A DNA stretch of 13,445 bases, from positions 1 to 13,445 of the forward strand of contig DAINQU010000043.1 of NCBI GenBank assembly GCA_036742455.1, read 5' to 3'. This document shows, piece after piece, positions 6,563 to 13,363 of the stretch (position 1 is the stretch's first letter; each line of letters begins with the position of its first letter). The stretch comes from CAIKZZ01 sp036742455 (lineage in GTDB: Bacteria > Pseudomonadota > Gammaproteobacteria > Steroidobacterales > Steroidobacteraceae). A program made the position numbers and the translations under genes. Under the pieces are notes generated by a model that saw nothing but the letters and a program-made list of their open reading frames with translations, made no database searches and was not told where the DNA came from.

Positions 6563-7534
6563 TTAACGAGCCAAGGTCTGCGCCAACGTGTGCAGGTCCT
6601 CCGGAAAGGCCTTGGCCTGCGTATTCACCTGATCAAGATCCGTCATTCGAATGCGTCCTTCGAGGTGCCCAAGAAGAACGTGGCCGTCGCCGCGCTCAAA
6701 CGCCTCAATCGCTGCAGACCCAAGACGCGTTGCCAGAATCCGGTCAAAAACGCCTGGCACGCCGCCGCGCTGCACGTGCCCGAGCTTGGTGACTCTCGTC
6801 TCGAAGCTCTCGCCATCGTTGTGTTCCTTGAAATAATCGGCGAGCCGATCCGCATTCCAGACCGCACCCTCGGCGACGACAACGATCGCGTGAGATCGCC
6901 GCTCACGTCTCAATTCGTGCAGACGCGCGAGCAGGCATTCGGGCTCAACGTCATGCTCCGGTAGGACGATCATCTCAGCACCGCCGGCGATGCCCGACAG
7001 GAGCGCCAAATAGCCGCTGTGACGCCCCATCACTTCCACCAAAAAGGCACGGCCGAAGGCACTCGCGGTGGTACGCAGACGATCAATGGCTTCGACGACG
7101 ACATCGAGCGCCGTCATGACGCCGATCGACGGATCCGCACCGGTCAAATCATTATCGATCGTGCTGGATATTCCGAGGACGCGAATGCCGTGTTCCGCAA
7201 GAGCCAGTGCACCCGCCTGAGAGCCGTTGCCGCCGATCACGAACAGCGCGTCAATGCGGTGATCGTGCAGGACGGCCACCGCGGCTCGTTGCCCTTGCTG
7301 GGATTTGAGGGCTTGGCATCGCGTTGTCCCCAAGATAGTCCCACCGCGATTGATGATCCCACCGACTGCTCTGGCATGAAGCGGCATCACGTCCCCGGCA
7401 ATGAGGCCGGTATAGCCGTGGCGAATGCCGAAAATGTCATGGCCACGCACAAGGCCCGAGCGCGTCAGCGCCCGTATCGCAGCGTTCATGCCAGGCGCGT
7501 CACCGCCGCTGGTCAATACAGCGAGTCGGGCCAT
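6563..7534 (-). CDS. pfkA: ATP-type 6-phosphofructokinase (PfkA family)
   Basis: A 323-aa protein matching bacterial PfkA in length and colinear with the E. coli enzyme; cytoplasmic glycolysis, fructose 6-phosphate to fructose 1,6-bisphosphate. Seen: the donor loop LTSGGDAPGMNAAIR (7-21), GGTILGTTR (64-72), GGNGS (101-105), the catalytic TIDND with Asp127, Arg162, EVMGR with Met169 and Arg171, AEGA with Glu222, and GHVQRGG (252-258) with the sugar-phosphate ligands His253 and Arg256 after a short insertion. Two donor-site positions are atypical. Residue 103 is Asn where E. coli has the magnesium-contacting Asp. Residue 124 is Ser where ATP enzymes have Gly and PPi enzymes Lys. Gly104 remains ATP-like. 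ATP is the likely donor, but this should not be taken as settled. GGAAGAAG just upstream serves as ribosome binding site. It is the first gene of a likely pair with the CBS protein. Confidence 0.93.
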   Translation of the reverse strand: MARLAVLTSGGDAPGMNAAIRALTRSGLVRGHDIFGIRHGYTGLIAGDVMPLHARAVGGIINRGGTILGTTRCQALKSQQGQRAAVAVLHDHRIDALFVIGGNGSQAGALALAEHGIRVLGISSTIDNDLTGADPSIGVMTALDVVVEAIDRLRTTASAFGRAFLVEVMGRHSGYLALLSGIAGGAEMIVLPEHDVEPECLLARLHELRRERRSHAIVVVAEGAVWNADRLADYFKEHNDGESFETRVTKLGHVQRGGVPGVFDRILATRLGSAAIEAFERGDGHVLLGHLEGRIRMTDLDQVNTQAKAFPEDLHTLAQTLAR

Positions 7535-7791
7535 AGAAATCTTCTTCCAGAATGGTGGTATCCCGAAGGCTGAATGTGCGCGCTGAAGGATCTGCGCTCT
7601 ATAAGTAATTCACGAAGGAACCCTCTAGATACCGCGCGGTGGTCCGATGCACGCGGTGAGCGGAGGACGGGCTTACGCAAATCAATGCCGCACAGAATGT
7701 GCCAAGGAGAACACGGCGACAGGGGCCGTAGCACAGTGTCGTTCGCCCGTCGTCGCTCCGAGTTTGCCGTTGTTGATAGGACGGCCGAGAA
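7535..7791. other. 257-bp gap upstream of pfkA
   Basis: No convincing gene is seen; short open frames on both strands lack start signals and family features. It must hold the pfkA promoter, reading leftward. TTATAG on the minus strand (within about 7599-7605) is a possible -10 element but has no good -35. The downstream end of the minus-strand YkgJ gene borders it on the right, without an obvious terminator hairpin. Confidence 0.4.
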
Positions 7792-8505
7792 TCAGGGCAT
7801 CAGATCATCGAATTCCGGCAATACGCGCTCGCCCACGAGCGCTTCGAAAGGAGGTTGCTTCGATAAAAACCGCGTCCGGGCATCACCGTCGGACAGTGCG
7901 GCATTCAGTGCAAGGTTCATTTCGTACGCGTCGACATCGTAGCCTGCATCCTGCATCGCTACGGCAAATGCCTCGACATGAGCGGCGCCCGCTTGGTACA
8001 CCCCCGGCGCAAAGTCAGGATCAATGTCGGCGTCCTCGGGATGTTCATACGACTGCTGGCATCCCGCAGAATCCGTCGCATGATAATTGCGGCAGGACTG
8101 TGGACGCACCGGATAGATCGCACAGCGCGCCTCCGACAAGAATGGGCACTTGACGTTCATCTGCGAACGGGCCTCCTCGTCGAGGTCGGCGAAGAGCGCA
8201 CTATTCTCACGCACGTGTCTCACGATGGCATCGCGCTGAGTCATCGGTAGAGCGTGTTCGACAAAGTCGATAATCCGGAAGACTTCCGCCGCCCTCACAT
8301 CGACGGAGAAGTGACAGCACCACGCGCAACCGGCGCGACAGGCCAGATCGGCCGCATCATCCGCCTTCGCCAATCTGTCGTCGTGTCTGCCCTGAGAGCG
8401 GGCCATGGCCTCCAGTACACCGTGGTCAGCGATGTCTGTCCGACCATGAGTCGACTCGTGCCGGAGAATCTGGCGTATCCGTTCGAGATCTAGCGTGAAT
8501 TCCAT
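7792..8505 (-). CDS. YkgJ-family cysteine-cluster protein (putative Zn/Fe-chelating domain)
   Basis: A 237-aa protein with eight conserved-type cysteines. The first cluster is C56-x3-C60-x2-C63-C64 (CRAGCAWCC). The second group is C120, C128, C138 and C149 within CPFLSEARCAIYPVRPQSC and the following CRNYH and AGC. This is the CxxxCxxCC signature of the YkgJ family (PF03692-like), thought to bind zinc or an iron-sulfur centre; members often lie near modification enzymes, but the biochemical role is not established. The N-terminal 50 residues and the C-terminal 70 are helical-looking and not diagnostic. An in-frame stop lies 4 codons or less upstream of the ATG, so this start is forced. GAGGG ends 1 nt before the ATG, too near for a normal ribosome binding site. 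It is divergent from the radical SAM gene, sharing a 54-bp promoter region. Confidence 0.92.
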   Translation of the reverse strand: MEFTLDLERIRQILRHESTHGRTDIADHGVLEAMARSQGRHDDRLAKADDAADLACRAGCAWCCHFSVDVRAAEVFRIIDFVEHALPMTQRDAIVRHVRENSALFADLDEEARSQMNVKCPFLSEARCAIYPVRPQSCRNYHATDSAGCQQSYEHPEDADIDPDFAPGVYQAGAAHVEAFAVAMQDAGYDVDAYEMNLALNAALSDGDARTRFLSKQPPFEALVGERVLPEFDDLMP

Positions 8506-8559
8506 CCCTCAATAGTAAGCGGAATCCGCGAATCGAGCCTAGCGCGATATACTTTCCCG
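8506..8559. promoter_or_regulatory. compact divergent promoter with palindrome; possible leaderless starts both ways
   Basis: On the plus strand TATACT (8548-8553) lies exactly 6 nt before the radical SAM ATG at 8560. On the minus strand TACTAT (8517-8512) lies exactly 6 nt before the YkgJ ATG at 8505. Both fit a TANNNT -10 hexamer, which would place transcription starts at or near the ATGs. Neither gene has a properly spaced Shine-Dalgarno sequence. Between them GCGGA (8519-8523) and TCCGC (8525-8529) flank one A, an 11-bp palindrome that overlaps the -35 region of the plus promoter and could be a shared operator. No -35 consensus is seen. Confidence 0.4.
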
Positions 8560-10509
8560 ATGCGCGATCCCAAGATTCTATCGGTCATCCCACCGATGAC
8601 CCAACTCAATACGCCCTACCCCTCGACGGCGTATCTGACGGGCTTTCTGCGCTCCCAGGGCAAACGTGCGACACAGGCGGATTTTTCCATCGGATTGGCG
8701 CTACGACTGCTGTCGCCGCACGGTCTAGACGCGCTGAGAGTCCCCGTAGAGGCCCTCTCGCCGGCTCGGCATACGGCGACCACGCGGCTGTTCTTGGCCC
8801 ATTTCGAGGCGTATCGCGGCACCATTGCGTCCGTGATTCGCTTTTTGCAGGGCCGTGACCCTACGTTGGCGCATCGAATCGGCTCGCGGCGTTATCTGCC
8901 GGAAGGCCCCCGCTTTGCCGCGCTCGACCAGTACGTCAGCGGTGAGGACGGGAGCGACGACCCCCTGAATTGGGCCTTTGGCGCGATGGGAAGTCAGGAT
9001 CTCGCCAAACATATCGCCACGCTGTACCTCAACGATCTGGCGGACGTCATTCGGGATGGGGTCGACAGTCGATTCGAATTCGTCCGCTACGCGGAGGCAC
9101 TGGCGGCCAGTCAGCCCTCCTTTGATCCGCTGTACGCCGCCTTAAAGGCGCCTCAAACGGTCGTGGACGAAACACTCCGTCAAATGACGTTGGACGCGTT
9201 GTCTGAACACGAACCGGACATCGTGCTCCTCACCGCACCGTTCCCAGGCAATGTCTACGGTGCCTTTCGGATCGCACAAACCATTAAATCGGTTCGACCA
9301 GACACGACCGTTGTACTCGGCGGTGGGTATTGCAACACGGAGCTACGTGACCTGCGAGAGCCGCGGGTGTTCGAATTTGTCGACTACATTACGTTGGACG
9401 CCGGCGAGCGCCCCTTATTGGCACTGATAGAACACGTACAGGGCCATCGCCCCGTGAACGCGCTCGTCCGGACACACACGCGCGCTCACGGATTCGTCGA
9501 TAGCAAAGAGCCGGATATCGCTTTTTCGGCCTGCGGAACACCGACCTACGATGGTCTACCGCTGTCCGACTACCTCTCACTGCTCGACATGCTGAATCCG
9601 ATGCACCGGTTATGGTCAGACGGTCGCTGGAATAAGCTGACGGTGGCCCATGGCTGCTATTGGAAACAATGCAGTTTTTGTGACGTCAGCCTCGACTACA
9701 TCTCCCGTTACGACCTGGCCTCGACGGACACACTGCTCGATCGCATTGAAGCCCTCGTCGCCGAAACGGGGCAGACAGGATTTCATTTCGTCGACGAAGC
9801 CGCGCCGCCGAAGGCCCTCAAAGCACTGGCCAAGGGAATACTTCAGCGGAAGTTGGCGATTTCGTGGTGGGGCAATATCCGTTTTGAAAAGTCGTTTGAT
9901 ACAGAACTGTGCCAACTACTGGCCGACAGCGGTTGTATCGCCGTGACGGGCGGCCTTGAAGTGGCGTCCGATCGATTGCTGAAGCTCATGAAGAAGGGCG
10001 TCTCCGTCGAACAGGTCGCGCGAGTCACCCGAGCGTTCTCGGACGCCGGGATCCTGGTCCATGCCTACCTGATGTATGGCTTCCCGACGCAAACGGTACA
10101 GGAAACCGTCGACTCGCTCGAATACGTGCGTCAGCTGTTTCTGAACGGCTGCATACAATCGGGATTTTTTCATCGGTTTACCTGTACCGTTCATTCACCG
10201 GTCGGGCTTCACCCCGAGCAGTACGGGGTAACCCTCGATCGACCGCCGCGCGCGACGTTTGCGAATAACGACATAAATTTCACAGACCACACCGGCGTGG
10301 ACCATGACCAATTGGGCGTGGGATTAAAGAAGGCGTTATTCAACTACATGCACGGGATAGGCTTGGAACTGGACGTGCAGGAGTGGTTCGATTCGAGCCC
10401 GTCCCGAGCGTCCTCTCGGCGCGGTCGTTCGCGCAGATCGGAGCAATTCCCCCCGACGCGCGTTCCGCCACACTTTATTGAGCGGGCACTCTCGCGGCCG
10501 ACGCGCTAG
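8560..10509 (+). CDS. B12-binding-type radical SAM protein, uncharacterised family
   Basis: A 649-aa protein. It opens with ILSVIPPMTQLNTPYPSTAYLTGFL (6-30), the usual start of B12-binding-domain radical SAM proteins, then a helical insertion (about 45-210). A Rossmann-like segment with DIVLLTAPFPGN (220-231) and VVLGGGYCN (251-259) is the cobalamin-domain position, although the base-off DxHxxG motif is not seen. The radical SAM core begins LTVAHGCYWKQCSFCD: Cys366, Cys371 and Cys374 form CX4CX2C, one residue longer than the canonical CX3CX2C. ISRYD, FHFVDEA (408-414), SWWGNIRFEK, GGLEVASDRLLKLMKKG (464-480) and HAYLMYGFP (501-509) are later core strands. The tail (613-649) is basic and Ser/Arg-rich. 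It is probably an anaerobic radical enzyme modifying a macromolecule or metabolite; the substrate is unknown. No Shine-Dalgarno sequence precedes the ATG. Neighbours: divergent YkgJ, then DUF3228 and a flavin amine oxidase-like gene. Confidence 0.9.
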   Translation: MRDPKILSVIPPMTQLNTPYPSTAYLTGFLRSQGKRATQADFSIGLALRLLSPHGLDALRVPVEALSPARHTATTRLFLAHFEAYRGTIASVIRFLQGRDPTLAHRIGSRRYLPEGPRFAALDQYVSGEDGSDDPLNWAFGAMGSQDLAKHIATLYLNDLADVIRDGVDSRFEFVRYAEALAASQPSFDPLYAALKAPQTVVDETLRQMTLDALSEHEPDIVLLTAPFPGNVYGAFRIAQTIKSVRPDTTVVLGGGYCNTELRDLREPRVFEFVDYITLDAGERPLLALIEHVQGHRPVNALVRTHTRAHGFVDSKEPDIAFSACGTPTYDGLPLSDYLSLLDMLNPMHRLWSDGRWNKLTVAHGCYWKQCSFCDVSLDYISRYDLASTDTLLDRIEALVAETGQTGFHFVDEAAPPKALKALAKGILQRKLAISWWGNIRFEKSFDTELCQLLADSGCIAVTGGLEVASDRLLKLMKKGVSVEQVARVTRAFSDAGILVHAYLMYGFPTQTVQETVDSLEYVRQLFLNGCIQSGFFHRFTCTVHSPVGLHPEQYGVTLDRPPRATFANNDINFTDHTGVDHDQLGVGLKKALFNYMHGIGLELDVQEWFDSSPSRASSRRGRSRRSEQFPPTRVPPHFIERALSRPTR

Positions 10510-10517
10510 CCCGCTCA
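10479..10517 (+). other. intercistronic stem spanning the radical SAM stop codon
   Basis: TGAGCGGGC (10479-10487) and GCCCGCTCA (10509-10517) are perfect 9-bp arms with a 21-nt loop. The left arm lies within the last codons of the radical SAM gene, and the right arm starts at the last base of its TAG. No T-tract follows. In mRNA it would occlude any ribosome start at the GTG at 10518, which directly abuts it, and leave the GTG at 10554 free. It may protect the upstream message, attenuate transcription, or tune DUF3228 expression. Confidence 0.5.
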
Positions 10518-10553
10518 GTGAGTACGTCAATCACGTTATCGGAGCCGACGTCC

Positions 10554-11108
10554 GTGTCTATCGAGTTGACCGATTTCGCACGAGCACGATTGTTCCCTAA
10601 GAAGGGGCGACCGAACACCATTCAGGACATTACGCCAGAGGAATTCCAGGCCTATCTGAACGCGCACGCCCCGCTGTACGACGTCGAGGGATACGCGCCG
10701 TTTTGTCGTTTACACATCCATCCGAATTGGACGTCGACCCGTTGCCTGACGGTTCCCATCAGCGACGCGAATCGACACCTCCTCCGATCGGGCTATGAGG
10801 CTAGAAATCGGGACGAACTGCCGGTGCTGGTGCGTTGGTTTGAAGGCGTTGAAGCGCCGATTGCGCAGTTTTTGATCGTCATTCTGTACAGCCGCGCACA
10901 GTTAGCCGCCGAAGGGTCGCCTATCAACGCGGATTGGGGGATTGTCGGCTGCCTGTACACGGACGCGCCCGTAGAGATTCCGATGGCGCCGATCACCATG
11001 ATGCGTAATGCCTTGGGCGTCCATGAAGGGGGGTCGGGCGTCCCACTGGATCGAGCGGCATATCAGAACAGCGTGGAGTACTGGAATACTCACGCCAATT
11101 GGCGCTAA
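10554..11108 (+). CDS. DUF3228 family protein, function unknown
   Basis: A 184-aa protein from the preferred GTG. It shows the conserved-looking blocks of the DUF3228 family: LTDFARARLFPKKG near the start, GYAPFC, NWTSTRCLTVPI, LPVLVRWFEG, NADWGIVGCLYT, PITMMRNALG, EGGSGVPLDR and a closing WNTHANWR. There is no signal peptide or membrane segment, so it is cytoplasmic. No catalytic motif is assigned to the family that I know of. The frame can also start at a GTG at 10518 (196 aa), but that codon has no Shine-Dalgarno sequence and abuts a strong inverted repeat. The GTG at 10554 has GGAG at 10541-10544, 9 nt upstream, and gives the usual family N-terminus, so it is preferred. It lies 44 bp after the radical SAM gene, probably co-transcribed. 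Confidence 0.88.
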   Translation: MSIELTDFARARLFPKKGRPNTIQDITPEEFQAYLNAHAPLYDVEGYAPFCRLHIHPNWTSTRCLTVPISDANRHLLRSGYEARNRDELPVLVRWFEGVEAPIAQFLIVILYSRAQLAAEGSPINADWGIVGCLYTDAPVEIPMAPITMMRNALGVHEGGSGVPLDRAAYQNSVEYWNTHANWR

Positions 11109-11210
11109 GACCTCGAGTTCCGTTCTCGTGCAGAGGCTCTTTTCATCGACACATTCCACGCCGCACAACCGCACCGTACGCCGGATGTCCGCGGGCCGCA
11201 GGACGGGAGT

Positions 11211-12302
11211 GTGACGGACGCCACCGTTGCCGTCGTCGGAGGCGGCCTAGCGGGTCTCTGTGCAGCGCATCGACTGCATCAGGCCGGCGTCGATTGTCGC
11301 CTATACGAGGCCCGGGACCGTCTCGGCGGCCGAATACTCACCGTCGACCCACACGGTCGCCCCAGCGTGGACGGCTTTGACTTAGGCCCGTCTTGGGTGT
11401 GGCCGTCTGTTCAGCCGGCGTTGGCGACCTTGATTGCGGAATTGGGCCTTTCGGTCTTTCCGCAGACGCTGGTCGGCGACGCGCTGTTCGAACGTACGGC
11501 CAACGAGGCTGCGCTGCGGTACTCGGGGCAGACCACTGACATTGAGTCCATGCGCGTCGTCGGCGGTACGACAGCGCTGGTGGCCGCGCTCGCGCAGCAA
11601 CTACCGCCAGATCGGATCCACGTCGGCACACGCGTGCAGGCTATCGCACTGACCGAGAGCGGTGTCTCATTGACGGTGGCCGGGTACGGCGCCCGTGCCG
11701 ACATCATCAACGCCCGTGCCGTCATCCTTGCCGCTCCGCCGCGGCTTCTCGCATCGGCCATCCATTTCACCCCGCCACAGCCGCCCGAGGTCCTACAGCG
11801 ATGGCGTCTCACGCCCACCTGGATGGCGCCCACGGCGAAGGTCTTGGCGGTCTACGCCACCCCGTTCTGGCGTCACGCTGGGTTGTCCGGAGGGGCGCAG
11901 AGTTTGGTGGGACCGCTCGCGGAGATTCACGACGCTTCGACCGTGAGCGGTCAGTACGCACTCTTCGGATTTCTCAAGTGGACGGCTCAACAGCGCGCAG
12001 CCCTCGGAGTGCCCACGCTCAAACAGGCCTGTCTGGATCAACTGACCCGGTTGTTCGGCCCGTCGGCGCGAGAGACGCTTGCCGTACACGTACAGGACTG
12101 GACAACGGAGCCGTGGACGGCGACCGAGTTAGACGCCGTTGCAAGCGGGCACCCGATGCCCTCCTCCATGCCTTGGACCACACGTCCATGGCAGGAGCGC
12201 CTAACGCTCGCCGGTAGCGAATCCAGCCCCACCGACCCGGGATATCTCAGCGGTGCCGTGGTTGCGGCGGAACGGGCCGCACAGTGGGCCATTCGACGGT
12301 AG
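11211..12302 (+). CDS. flavin amine oxidase-like FAD-dependent oxidoreductase
   Basis: A 363-aa protein, short for flavin monoamine oxidases (usually 430 aa or more). Seen: the FAD fingerprint VAVVGGGLAGLCAAHRL (6-22), the EARDRLGGR loop (33-41), and LGPSWVW (58-64). VVGGTTALVAAL (116-127) follows, then VILAAPPRLL (171-180), the AKV segment before YATPFWR (209-221), and DWTTEPWTA (296-304). The C-terminal FAD clamp is LTLAGSESSPTDPGYLSGAVVAAERAA (331-357). These mark the Amino_oxidase family, whose members oxidise amines, or desaturate or dehydrogenate lipids. The GTG start is supported by AGGA at 11200-11203, 7 nt upstream. It lies 102 bp after the DUF3228 gene on the same strand and is convergent with the SGNH gene (45-bp gap). 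The substrate is unknown; the shortened substrate domain argues against a classical monoamine oxidase. Confidence 0.9.
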   Translation: MTDATVAVVGGGLAGLCAAHRLHQAGVDCRLYEARDRLGGRILTVDPHGRPSVDGFDLGPSWVWPSVQPALATLIAELGLSVFPQTLVGDALFERTANEAALRYSGQTTDIESMRVVGGTTALVAALAQQLPPDRIHVGTRVQAIALTESGVSLTVAGYGARADIINARAVILAAPPRLLASAIHFTPPQPPEVLQRWRLTPTWMAPTAKVLAVYATPFWRHAGLSGGAQSLVGPLAEIHDASTVSGQYALFGFLKWTAQQRAALGVPTLKQACLDQLTRLFGPSARETLAVHVQDWTTEPWTATELDAVASGHPMPSSMPWTTRPWQERLTLAGSESSPTDPGYLSGAVVAAERAAQWAIRR

Positions 12303-12347
12303 GCGCCCAGCCGCCAACCCAACCCCAGAGGCGACGGCAGATGCGTA

Positions 12348-13148
12348 TCACTTCACGACTGCCCTTTCGTGATCGATTCGTGACAGTAGCGCGTCGCGCC
12401 ACAGTCGATACCCCGCTTCATTCGGGTGCAGACCGTCCATGAAGAGTTCCGGGCGTTGATGGCCCTCGGCGTTCACATAGAGCGGATACAGATCGATGTA
12501 GTCCACGTACTGGCGATACGGGGAGGACTGGGCGAGTGCGTAGAGCCGTTGATTAACGGGTAAGACGGCCTCCTGATTGCGCCAGTCCTCGTTGCTCGGC
12601 AGCAGTGACTCCAGAACAATTCGGGCCGAGGGCTTCAAGGCATGAACCTCGTTCACCAACGCCACAATACCGGCATACACGCTGTCGACGAGAGGTTCTT
12701 CGCCACCGTAGGTGTTGTTGATCCCGGCCATCAACGGGATGAATTCCGGCATTAGGCGGGGATCGTCCAATTCTCCGAGCCCGCCCGCAGACTTCGCCTG
12801 CAGCCGATACAGCAGCCATTCGGTACGATCACCGGAAATCCCGAGATTCAACGCGCGGTTTTCAGGTGGGCCGTCTCCGAAGGTCTCATCCCAGATCACT
12901 TTTCCACCGATCTTGCCACGCAACCAAGGATTTGCGCCCATCGTGAAAAAGTCGGTGATCGAATCACCAATGAAAACGAGGTGATAGCGGGAAAGATCCG
13001 ATGCCGTATTCAGATAGGCGGTAATGTCATTCAGACGCTTTTGTGGGTATTCGATACGCGGGACCGGTCGTGCCGCCGCAAAATCCGAAGCCTGGGCTAA
13101 CCCGGCGCAGTAAAGACTGATACACGCCAAGATCACTTTCATTCGCAT
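12348..13148 (-). CDS. secreted SGNH/GDSL hydrolase, PAF-acetylhydrolase-like
   Basis: A 266-aa exported esterase/lipase-like hydrolase. It begins with a Sec signal peptide MRMKVILACISLYCAGLAQA, cleaved before SDFAA; no lipobox is present. The catalytic blocks, numbered from this start: the nucleophile in FIGDSIT (Ser63), the oxyanion Gly in NLGISGDRT (103-111), the block III Asn in AGINN (141-145), and Asp238-x-x-His241 in DGLHPNEAGYRLW. Block III reads GxNN rather than the commoner GxND, as in platelet-activating-factor acetylhydrolase-type SGNH enzymes. A likely role is deacetylation or de-esterification of a glycan or lipid in the periplasm or outside the cell. The frame can begin six codons earlier at 13166, but that segment contains the GGGAG that acts as ribosome binding site 9 nt before the ATG at 13148, and the shorter start gives a cleaner signal peptide. 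Confidence 0.92.
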   Translation of the reverse strand: MRMKVILACISLYCAGLAQASDFAAARPVPRIEYPQKRLNDITAYLNTASDLSRYHLVFIGDSITDFFTMGANPWLRGKIGGKVIWDETFGDGPPENRALNLGISGDRTEWLLYRLQAKSAGGLGELDDPRLMPEFIPLMAGINNTYGGEEPLVDSVYAGIVALVNEVHALKPSARIVLESLLPSNEDWRNQEAVLPVNQRLYALAQSSPYRQYVDYIDLYPLYVNAEGHQRPELFMDGLHPNEAGYRLWRDALLSRIDHERAVVK

Positions 13149-13166
13149 CGTTCGGTGCTCCCGCAT

Positions 13167-13363
13167 GTGTCGACCGGCCTATCTTTTGATCATCCCACAC
13201 GGATGTCGAAATGAAAAAAATGATTACAGCAGATGTCACAGAGCCGACGCTTTCGGCGATTTATTACTATGGAATTCAACGTCCCTGATGCACGGATGAT
13301 GGCGAAGAGCCCGTATGCTAAGTTCTGTTGGACGGTTCACAAATGCCCGAGCGGAGGACCATG
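13167..13363. other. divergent intergenic region before the Tat-exported protein
   Basis: This 197-bp gap holds the promoters for the SGNH hydrolase (minus) and the Tat protein (plus). GCCGA (13243-13247) and TCGGC (13253-13257) form a 5-bp inverted repeat. A run of A (13213-13220) and TTTATTACTAT (13260-13270) make it locally AT-richer. No convincing -35/-10 pair is seen. GGAGG at 13353-13357 is the ribosome binding site of the downstream gene. Confidence 0.35.

Noticed and set aside
7574..7942. Plus-strand open frame in the pfkA upstream gap and over the YkgJ 3' end
   Set aside because: It is mostly antisense to the YkgJ gene, shows Arg/Ser-rich shadow composition and has no ribosome binding site.
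10518..10553. Upstream GTG as the DUF3228 start
   Set aside because: It has no Shine-Dalgarno sequence, abuts a strong stem, and the 12 extra residues are not typical of the family; the GTG at 10554 has GGAG 9 nt upstream.
12310..12338. GCCG/CGGC hairpin between the amine oxidase and SGNH genes as a terminator
   Set aside because: Only 4 bp plus a bulged extension and no T-tract; too weak to annotate.
13211..13288. 25-codon plus-strand ORF beginning MKKMITADV in the gap before the Tat protein
   Set aside because: The start and a weak GGA upstream look attractive, but it is very short, has no recognisable feature and does not overlap or couple to the next gene. A chance ORF or leader peptide cannot be told apart.
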